Assembly (NCBI GenBank): GCA_903929065.1
Contig: CAIYTJ010000054.1
Coordinates: 1 to 6,738, forward strand
Source of the DNA: an uncultured Bacteroidales bacterium
GTDB taxonomy: Bacteria; Bacteroidota; Bacteroidia; Bacteroidales; Paludibacteraceae
DNA length: 6,738 nt
Direction: 5' to 3'
Part shown: piece by piece, positions 1 to 5,658 of the stretch
How positions within the stretch are numbered: the stretch's first letter is position 1
Layout of the letters: every line of letters begins with the position of its first letter
The notes under the pieces: generated by a model
What the model was told of the DNA's origin: nothing
The model's input: the letters and a program-made list of their open reading frames with translations, nothing else
The model's database searches: none
Translations under genes and position numbers: made by a program

Positions 1-87
1 AACATAACAATTAACCTATTTCGAACCAATGGTTTTGAGTCTATTAAGTATGGTACACAATTTTACGCTAATAATTTCAAAGAACTC

Positions 88-105
88 AGATGTTTAATAA
101 CATCT
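88..105. repeat. Small perfect hairpin in the fructokinase leader
   Basis: A 7-bp perfect inverted repeat, AGATGTT (88-94) and AACATCT (99-105), encloses a TAAT loop. It is AT-rich and followed by A residues rather than a T tract, so it is not a convincing terminator on the + strand. It lies about 90 bp before the fructokinase start and could be an operator half-site pair, but a dyad this short can arise by chance. Apart from this dyad I see no gene or clear promoter in 1-140. Confidence 0.25.
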
Positions 106-143
106 AAAACAAATATTTACAAGAAAACTTAACAGCCCTGCGA

Positions 144-241
144 CCCCTAAAGGGGAGGAAGAAATATTACAACTGATTATTTAAAAACAAATGATATGAA
201 AAACACACAAGACGAAACTAACATCAACTCCCCTTTAGGGG
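144..241. repeat. Paired GC-rich palindromic arms flanking the fructokinase start
   Basis: The left arm CCCCTAAAGGGGAG (144-157) and the right arm CTCCCCTTTAGGGG (228-241) are perfect reverse complements over 14 nt, separated by 70 nt. Each arm is also close to self-complementary (CCCC, a 4-nt TAAA or TTTA loop, GGGG). The arms stand out sharply from the surrounding AT-rich DNA. The fructokinase start codon at 196 lies between them, so the right arm is translated. The shape suggests a short dispersed palindromic (REP-like) element, probably mobile. I recall similar CCCCTAAAGGGG words scattered in other Bacteroidota genomes, but this is unverified. In RNA the arms could pair into a long stem with the start codon in the loop, or each could fold alone. 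Confidence 0.65.
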
Positions 242-1137
242 TTGGGGGCAGAAACATTATAGTAGGTATCGGAGAAATTTTGTGGGATGTATTTCCTGCA
301 GGTAAAGTGCTTGGCGGCGCTCCGGCAAATTTTGCATATCACGTTTCCCAATTTGGGTTTGAAGGGTATGCCGTCAGTGCCATTGGAAATGATAAGTTGG
401 GAAATGAAATTCTTGAAAATCTGAGCAAAAAAGAACTGAAATATTTGATTGAAACCACGCCATACGCCACCGGTACTGTGCAGGTAACGTTGGATGAAAA
501 AGGAATTCCTCAATACGAAATTTGCGAAAACGTGGCGTGGGATAATATCCCGTTTACACCCGAAATGGAAGAACTGGCTCGTAAAACTCAAACTGTTTGC
601 TTCGGTTCGTTAGCCCAACGAAACAGCGTTTCACGTGCCACCATCAACCGTTTTCTGGATTATGTGCCTGAAACAGCACTCAAAATTTTTGATATCAATT
701 TACGTCAGCATTTTTATACGTTGGAGCTGATTGAACACGCCTTAGACCGCTGTAATATTTTGAAGATTAATGATGATGAAATTTTAATTATCGGCGAATT
801 GTTCGGTTGGGAATCAAAAACAGAATTAGAGATTTGCAACCAGCTTCTTCATAGTTGCGACCTTGAAATTGTGGTTCTTACAAAAGGAACACAGGGGAGT
901 TATGTAGTTACAAAAAATGAAACTTCCTTTAAACCAACGCCTTTGGTAGAAGTGGCCGATACCGTTGGAGCAGGTGATTCATTCACGGCAGCTTTTGTCT
1001 CGTCACTTTTAGGCGGACAAAGCATATCCATAGCGCATCAAATTGCAGTTGATGTTTCCGCTTTCGTTTGTACGCAACACGGCGCAATGCCTTTATTGCC
1101 TGAAACTTTATTATCGAAAGTAAAGAAGGAGGCTTAA
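196..1137 (+). CDS. PfkB-family fructokinase with extended N-terminus
   Basis: This is a ribokinase/PfkB-fold sugar kinase, most like bacterial fructokinases, which make fructose 6-phosphate from fructose and ATP in the cytoplasm. The core begins near residue 21 with IIVGIGEILWDVFP. The substrate-side motif GGAPANFAYH is at 40-49, and the C-terminal PfkB signature DTVGAGDSF at 255-263 carries the catalytic base Asp261 and the anion hole. The length of 313 residues is slightly above the usual ~295, and the excess is all at the N-terminus: residues 4-20 read through a GC-rich palindrome and look unlike any kinase sequence. No ATG, GTG or TTG sits just before the core, so the ATG at 196 is the best start. 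No clear ribosome-binding site is visible, as is usual in Bacteroidota. A fructose/fructan-type hybrid sensor follows 157 bp downstream on the same strand, which supports fructose over other PfkB sugars. Substrate is inferred from family and context. Confidence 0.9.
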   Translation: MKNTQDETNINSPLGVGGRNIIVGIGEILWDVFPAGKVLGGAPANFAYHVSQFGFEGYAVSAIGNDKLGNEILENLSKKELKYLIETTPYATGTVQVTLDEKGIPQYEICENVAWDNIPFTPEMEELARKTQTVCFGSLAQRNSVSRATINRFLDYVPETALKIFDINLRQHFYTLELIEHALDRCNILKINDDEILIIGELFGWESKTELEICNQLLHSCDLEIVVLTKGTQGSYVVTKNETSFKPTPLVEVADTVGAGDSFTAAFVSSLLGGQSISIAHQIAVDVSAFVCTQHGAMPLLPETLLSKVKKEA

Positions 1138-1153
1138 CATCAAATTATCTTTT

Positions 1154-1185
1154 GAACCGATCGGATTTATCAGTTCGATCGATTT
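1154..1185. repeat. Palindrome cluster after fructokinase (two CGATCG dyads)
   Basis: Starting 17 bp after the fructokinase stop there are two 8-bp perfect palindromes, CCGATCGG (1157-1164) and TCGATCGA (1175-1182), with centres 18 bp apart. Each is followed by ATTT or TTT, giving near-direct repeats CGATCGGATTT (1158-1168) and CGATCGATTT (1176-1185). GAACCGAT (1154-1161) can also pair with ATCAGTTC (1169-1176), with one mismatch. No T tract follows, so a terminator is unlikely. Repeats spaced by almost two helical turns could be a dimeric regulator site, but no known motif is recognised. Confidence 0.35.
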
Positions 1186-1213
1186 GCTGTTGAATAAGTT
1201 TAGAAAAGGAAAT

Positions 1214-1238
1214 AATAGTTTTCGTTAGACAAACTATT
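1214..1238. promoter_or_regulatory. Dyad overlapping the hybrid-sensor promoter (possible operator)
   Basis: The perfect 8-bp inverted repeat AATAGTTT (1214-1221) and AAACTATT (1231-1238) has a 9-nt spacer. It covers the -33 position and the spacer of the candidate promoter whose -7 box is at 1243-1250. A dyad placed there is typical of an operator at which a bound protein would block or alter polymerase access. The protein is unknown, and autoregulation by the downstream sensor is only one possibility. Confidence 0.35.
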
Positions 1239-1250
1239 TCACTACTTTTG
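1220..1250 (+). promoter_or_regulatory. Candidate Bacteroidota promoter for the hybrid sensor
   Basis: TACTTTTG at 1243-1250 matches the Bacteroides -7 consensus TAnnTTTG exactly. About 18 bp upstream, TTTCG (1220-1224) is an imperfect match to the -33 TTTG/TTG element. Transcription would begin around 1255-1260, leaving a leader of roughly 35-40 nt before the ATG at 1295. This suggests the sensor can be transcribed independently of the fructokinase upstream. The -7 match is clear but the -33 is weak. Confidence 0.5.
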
Positions 1251-1294
1251 AAAACCAAATTGAGTGTCGACCTTACGCTCAAATTCATGTTGTA

Positions 1295-4057
1295 ATGAGA
1301 AAGATTCACATTTATATTAGCCTGATAATCATTGCTGTAATTTCATCTTGCTCGAGCGAAAAAACTGAACAGACAAAAGTTATCGGTGTTTCGCAGTGCA
1401 GCGACGATGCCTGGCGTCGAACCATGAACAGCGAAATGAAACGTGAAGCTTCCTTCAATCCCGGCGTTGAAATCAGAATTAAAACCGCACACGACAGTAA
1501 TCAGCAACAAATTCGCGATATAGAAAGCTTTATTGCCGACAAAGTAGATTTGATTATCGTCTCGCCCAATGAAGCCATTCCACTTACCCCAGTTATTGAA
1601 AAAGCAATGCTGGAAGGCATTCCGGTTGTGTTAGTCGACCGGAAAATCAGTTCAGGGAAATATACGGCATTTGTTGGTGCCGATAACTTCCAGGTTGGGA
1701 AAGAAGTAGGTGCTTATGCTGCCAATTTGCTGAACGGCAAAGGGAATATTGTTGAAATTAGCGGATTGACCGGTTCTACACCGGCTAATGAACGGCATAA
1801 AGGTTTTATGAATGTCATTGATAAATATCCGGACATTCATATTATTTATCAGGCAGATGGAGGTTGGTTGCGCAAAGAGGCCAAAACAAAAATGACCGAA
1901 GCATTGCATAAAAACATTCCAATTGATTTGGTTTTTGCGCATAATGATGAAATGGCAACCGGTGCTCACGAAGCATTGATCGGTTTCAGTGACATAAAAA
2001 AACCCATATTCCTTGGAATTGACGCCCTTCCGGGAACCGAAGGCGGTATTCAAAAAGTAATTAACGGCACGCTCGACGCTACTTTCATTTATCCGACCGG
2101 TGGTGAAAAAGCCATTCAAACCGCTATTCATATTCTAAAAAATGAACCTTACAAGCGGGATAATATTTTGTACACGGCGGTTGTTGATAAAACCAACTCC
2201 CGTGTATTAAAACTGCAGACCGACCAGATTTTACAACATCAAAACCGTATCGGGCAGCTGAATTCGGTGCTGAATCAAAATCTGGCAAAATACAGCACGC
2301 AGCGGATCTTGCTGTTTGGTGTTTTATTCGTGCTTTTATTGATAATTGTATTGATGGTTTTGTTGATACGGGCATACAGCAGCAAGAATAAATCAAATAA
2401 AATCCTTGAAGCACAGAACATTGCCATCAACAAACAAAAAGAAGAACTTTCCGAACAACGGGATCAGTTGGTGGTCCTTTCCAAAAATCTGGAGGAAGCC
2501 ACGCAGGCAAAACTGGTGTTTTTCACCAATATCTCGCATGAATTCCGCACACCACTTACTCTGATTTTAGGACCACTCGACAGCTTGGTGGAAAAAGAAA
2601 ATCTGAGTTCCAATGGCAATAAACTCATTCAGTTAATGCGGAAAAATGTGCATGTGATGCTTAAATTAATCGACCAGATTATCGATTTCCGTAAGTATGA
2701 AAATGGTAAAATGCAAATGTATTTCACTCTGAGCGATTTGAAAAGTTTCATTTCCGAAATTTCCGATTCTTTTAAAGAATTTGCACGAAAAAAACATATT
2801 CATTTTTCGTTTAAAGCAGATGATGAAGATTTCACGTTGTGGTTTGACTCCGACAAAATGGAAAAGATATGCTACAATCTGCTTTCAAATGCCTTTAAAT
2901 TTACTTCCGAAAATGGCCGGATTGATGTGCATCTTTCTAAAATACAGACAGATGAAGAATGGTATGCTCAACTGACAATTTCCGATAATGGTGTCGGTAT
3001 TTCCGAACATCATATCGATAGTATTTTTGATCGGTTTTACAAAGTTGACAGCCGGGCGTTGGGATCGGGAATTGGATTGCACCTCACTAAAATGCTGGTA
3101 GAAATGCACAACGGCCAGATTAGTATTAAAAGTGAAGAAGGAAAAGGGAGTACATTTATGGTTAACATTCCTTTTAAACAAAAGGAAATACAGGTGGTGG
3201 AACAATATCCGAAGCTGGACTCACATTCAATAAATGAAGATGATTTGCTGATTCTTGAATCGGATGAAGAAGTATCGGAAAAAGTAAACCTGCAAACCGA
3301 TAAACCGTTGATTTTGATTGTTGAAGATAATGTGGATGTGCGGACGTATGTCAAAAGTTTGCTGGTCGACGATTTTGAAATAATTGAAGCTCCCAACGGA
3401 CAAACAGGATTGTTTAAAGCCATGAAATTTGTTCCGGAACTTATTATCAGCGATGTGCAAATGGATGTAATGGATGGTTTTGAATTGTGCAAACAAATCA
3501 AGGAAAACCTCTCAACCAGCCATATTCCGGTTATGTTGCTTACGGCTTTTGCACAGGACGAACAGCGTGCCATTGGTTTTGAAAGCGGTGCTGATGCTTA
3601 TATCCCAAAACCTTTCAACGAAAGTCTGTTGAAAATCCGTGTGCGAAAATTGATTGAAAACCGTGAAAAAGTAAAAAGCTATTTCCAGAAAAACCTTACT
3701 TTCGGCGAACGGAAAGAAAACGTAGCAGAAATTGATAAAACATTTATAGCCAAATTCCGAAAAATAATTGAAGAAAAACTGATTGACAGTGATTTGAATG
3801 TAGATGAAATTGGAAAGAACCTTGGTCTTTCCCGCGTTCAGTTGTACCGCAAAATTAAGTCGCTGACCAATTATGCTCCCAATGAACTGGTGCGCATTAT
3901 CCGTCTGAAAGCTGCGGAACAAATGATTATTAACTCCGAAAAAAGTGTTTCCGAAATTGCTTACGATACTGGTTTTTCCACACCATCCTATTTCACCAAA
4001 TGTTTCAAGGAGTATTTTAATGAAAGTCCGACTGAATATCTTAAACGGATAAAATAA
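1295..4057 (+). CDS. Hybrid two-component sensor/regulator, BT1754-like fructose sensor
   Basis: This one-chain sensor-regulator spans the inner membrane. Residues 1-19 form a lipoprotein-type signal ending in ISSC with Cys19. Residues 28-305 are a type-1 periplasmic binding domain of the ribose/fructose kind; likely sugar contacts include Asp115-Arg116, Arg167, Asn217-Asp218 and Asp243. A helical stalk (about 303-335) leads to one membrane helix (338-360), then a cytoplasmic coiled coil (about 365-405). The HisKA H-box SHEFRTP carries His415. The ATPase domain shows the N box at Asn528-Asn532, DNGVGI at 564-569 and GSGIGL at 590-595. After an acidic linker (about 629-668) comes a receiver with Glu677/Asp678, phospho-acceptor Asp720, Thr750 and Lys772. 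Two AraC helix-turn-helices follow at about 834-867 and 884-916. All catalytic positions are intact. Domain order and binding-domain type match Bacteroides BT1754, which senses fructose and activates a fructan locus; the adjacent fructokinase agrees. The ATG at 1295 places the signal peptide at the very start. The exact ligand is inferred. Confidence 0.93.
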   Translation: MRKIHIYISLIIIAVISSCSSEKTEQTKVIGVSQCSDDAWRRTMNSEMKREASFNPGVEIRIKTAHDSNQQQIRDIESFIADKVDLIIVSPNEAIPLTPVIEKAMLEGIPVVLVDRKISSGKYTAFVGADNFQVGKEVGAYAANLLNGKGNIVEISGLTGSTPANERHKGFMNVIDKYPDIHIIYQADGGWLRKEAKTKMTEALHKNIPIDLVFAHNDEMATGAHEALIGFSDIKKPIFLGIDALPGTEGGIQKVINGTLDATFIYPTGGEKAIQTAIHILKNEPYKRDNILYTAVVDKTNSRVLKLQTDQILQHQNRIGQLNSVLNQNLAKYSTQRILLFGVLFVLLLIIVLMVLLIRAYSSKNKSNKILEAQNIAINKQKEELSEQRDQLVVLSKNLEEATQAKLVFFTNISHEFRTPLTLILGPLDSLVEKENLSSNGNKLIQLMRKNVHVMLKLIDQIIDFRKYENGKMQMYFTLSDLKSFISEISDSFKEFARKKHIHFSFKADDEDFTLWFDSDKMEKICYNLLSNAFKFTSENGRIDVHLSKIQTDEEWYAQLTISDNGVGISEHHIDSIFDRFYKVDSRALGSGIGLHLTKMLVEMHNGQISIKSEEGKGSTFMVNIPFKQKEIQVVEQYPKLDSHSINEDDLLILESDEEVSEKVNLQTDKPLILIVEDNVDVRTYVKSLLVDDFEIIEAPNGQTGLFKAMKFVPELIISDVQMDVMDGFELCKQIKENLSTSHIPVMLLTAFAQDEQRAIGFESGADAYIPKPFNESLLKIRVRKLIENREKVKSYFQKNLTFGERKENVAEIDKTFIAKFRKIIEEKLIDSDLNVDEIGKNLGLSRVQLYRKIKSLTNYAPNELVRIIRLKAAEQMIINSEKSVSEIAYDTGFSTPSYFTKCFKEYFNESPTEYLKRIK

Positions 4058-4120
4058 AATTAATCTGACTTATCAACTGAAGATAAAAACATTTCAACCT
4101 CTTTAAACAACAACCGGTCA

Positions 4121-4141
4121 TAACTGTTATAAAAATAGTTA
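4121..4141. repeat. AT-rich hairpin before the 469-residue gene
   Basis: TAACTGTT (4121-4128) and AATAGTTA (4134-4141) pair over 8 bp, including one G-U wobble in RNA, around a 5-nt ATAAA loop. It lies 21 bp before the ATG at 4163. It is not followed by a T tract, so a terminator for the hybrid sensor is unlikely; a leader hairpin or an operator are both possible. No TAnnTTTG box was found in the 105-bp gap from 4058 to 4162, so the promoter of the next gene is not identified. Confidence 0.3.
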
Positions 4142-4162
4142 CAATATTAAAGGTTTCGTGTA

Positions 4163-5572
4163 ATGACTATAAAAAAGCTAAGTACAAAGGAAAAATCAGT
4201 TCGAATCAATATGGATTCGGGTTATTACGGATCTATTGCCGAAATTGGTGGCGGGCAGGAAACTGCGCGACATTTATTTCAGGCAGGTGGCGCTTCTAAT
4301 CTAATTGCCAAATCGGTTTCGGCGTACGATAAGTCTTACAGCGATCATTTTTATAATCATGGAGCTCCGGCGCGGTACGTGGCCGAAGACCGGTTGAAAA
4401 AGATGGTGGATTATGAATATGACGAACTGGTAAAAATACTGGATAAGAAGATAGATAAGAAATTCTTTGTGTTTGCCAACACGGTTGAAACCCTGAATTT
4501 TGCCAAAACCAATCAGGGAAATGGCTGGCTTGGAATTGCTGTGGAAGGAACCGACCGCCTGCACCCGAACAGGATTTATATCCATGTCAAGCTGCACGAA
4601 AATGATACCTTGCTTCAACAATACACATTGGGAGCACTGGGTATAAATCTGATCCACGGCGGACTTTTTGACCGGGAAGATCCGCGTGACATATTGTTGT
4701 CATTGCTCGATAACCTGGATGTGGCCCGTGTAGAAGTAGATTATGTTTTTGTAGAAGGTCCGGATATGGCGTGGGTAGATAACAGGTTGCTAAATCTGAT
4801 GCTCGTGAGTAACGACATGACCCCAGCGATTATGTTCGACCAGTCGGGAAAAGTGCAACAACCGGGCGATATGCTTTATCAAAAAAATGTAATCCTGATG
4901 AGAGGTTATTTCCGCCCGATTAATAACCTTGGAATGGAATTTATCGAAGACAGTCTCAATATCTTCAAACGGGACGAAGATTATCGGCCAGACAATACCA
5001 TTGCCTTTTGTGAAATCTCCCTCAAATACCTGATGCACGGCGAAAAAGTGGATGAGAAAGACTTTCTGCACCGGGTCGACCTGCTGAACATGATGGGACA
5101 AAGCGTGATGGTTTCAAAGTTTTACAGGTATTTTCAATTGGTCAAATACTTTGCGCAATTCAGGTTAATCAAATTGCGCATTGTGGTTGGATTGCCTACC
5201 TTCGATAAAATTATGGATAGTTCCAATTATACCGATTTGCGCGGCGGTTTGCTGGAAGCTATGGGAAATCTGTTTCAGGAAAATGTGAAAGTGTACCTTT
5301 ATCCCTATATTGATATGCATTCAGGCGAAGTAATATATCCTGAAGATTCACACTTTTCGGAACCAAACAGAATGCTTTGGCAATACATGAATGTGACAAA
5401 GAAAATACTTATTCTGAATAGCATACCAAGTAAAAAACTTGAAATCAGCTCAGAACATATTTCCCGAATGATTGAAAACGGAGATGACAATCTGATAAAT
5501 TTTGTGCCTGAAAAGGTTTTCAATCATATTAAGAAACACAGACTATTTGGCTATGGCCGGATTAAAAAATAG
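4163..5572 (+). CDS. Conserved protein of unknown function, 469 residues
   Basis: I recognise this as a conserved Bacteroidota-type protein but cannot assign a function. It has no signal peptide and no membrane helix, so it should be cytoplasmic. The most distinctive stretch is near the N-terminus: NMDSGYYG (16-23), then EIGGGQETARHLFQAGGA (27-44), a glycine-rich segment that looks like a binding loop, and a SAYDKSYSD segment (53-61). Other likely conserved blocks are LGALGINLIHGGLFD (156-170), VEGPDMAWVDNRLLNLMLV (197-215) and LRGGLLEAMGNLF (359-371). Homologues carry inconsistent automated names, from memory including nicotinate-nucleotide adenylyltransferase, but the HxGH nucleotidyltransferase motif is absent, so I do not adopt that name. 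The ATG at 4163 is chosen because it allows the whole conserved head; AAAGG about 10 bp upstream may help ribosome binding. It lies 105 bp after the hybrid sensor, on the same strand, and ends at a strong terminator. A role in fructose use is not supported. Confidence 0.85.
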   Translation: MTIKKLSTKEKSVRINMDSGYYGSIAEIGGGQETARHLFQAGGASNLIAKSVSAYDKSYSDHFYNHGAPARYVAEDRLKKMVDYEYDELVKILDKKIDKKFFVFANTVETLNFAKTNQGNGWLGIAVEGTDRLHPNRIYIHVKLHENDTLLQQYTLGALGINLIHGGLFDREDPRDILLSLLDNLDVARVEVDYVFVEGPDMAWVDNRLLNLMLVSNDMTPAIMFDQSGKVQQPGDMLYQKNVILMRGYFRPINNLGMEFIEDSLNIFKRDEDYRPDNTIAFCEISLKYLMHGEKVDEKDFLHRVDLLNMMGQSVMVSKFYRYFQLVKYFAQFRLIKLRIVVGLPTFDKIMDSSNYTDLRGGLLEAMGNLFQENVKVYLYPYIDMHSGEVIYPEDSHFSEPNRMLWQYMNVTKKILILNSIPSKKLEISSEHISRMIENGDDNLINFVPEKVFNHIKKHRLFGYGRIKK

Positions 5573-5591
5573 ATCTAACCTGCGTAACAAG

Positions 5592-5628
5592 AAAAGCCAC
5601 CAAATGAATTTCTCAATGGTGGCTTTTT
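5592..5628. terminator. Bidirectional intrinsic terminator between convergent genes
   Basis: AAAAGCCACC (5592-5601) pairs perfectly with GGTGGCTTTT (5618-5627), extended by A5602-T5617, around a 14-nt loop. On the + strand the stem ends in TTTTT (5624-5628); on the - strand the A run at 5592-5595 supplies the U tract. It starts 20 bp after the stop of the 469-residue gene and lies just beyond the 3' end of the convergent lyase gene, so it can serve both. Confidence 0.88.
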
Positions 5629-5630
5629 AA

Positions 5631-5658
5631 TAACTGTTAACTGATAACTGTCAACTGA
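5631..5658. repeat. Heptamer tandem repeat, four copies
   Basis: Four exact 7-bp units follow each other: TAACTGT (5631-5637), TAACTGA (5638-5644), TAACTGT (5645-5651) and CAACTGA (5652-5658). They can be read as two 14-bp units differing at one base. The array fills the space between the terminator and the stop codon (5659-5661) of the - strand lyase, touching that codon. Single related words occur in other gaps here: CAACTGA at 170-176 and 4074-4080, and TAACTGT at 4121-4127. Function unknown; such short arrays often vary by slippage. Confidence 0.75.

Noticed and set aside
235..591. Open frame of 118 codons on the - strand inside the fructokinase
   Set aside because: It is a shadow of the coding strand: no recognisable domain, no promoter, and the + strand frame has clear kinase motifs.
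3037..3573. Open frame of 178 codons on the - strand across the ATPase and receiver domains
   Set aside because: Low-complexity Ser/Cys-rich translation opposite intact conserved kinase and receiver motifs; best explained as an antisense shadow.
4121..4141. Terminator of the hybrid sensor
   Set aside because: The stem is AT-rich and no T tract follows on the + strand.
4163..5572. Nicotinate-nucleotide adenylyltransferase
   Set aside because: The HxGH and ISSTxxR motifs expected of that family are absent, and the protein is more than twice the usual length.
5631..5658. CRISPR-like array
   Set aside because: Units are 7 bp with no spacers, and no cas gene is present; it is a simple tandem repeat.
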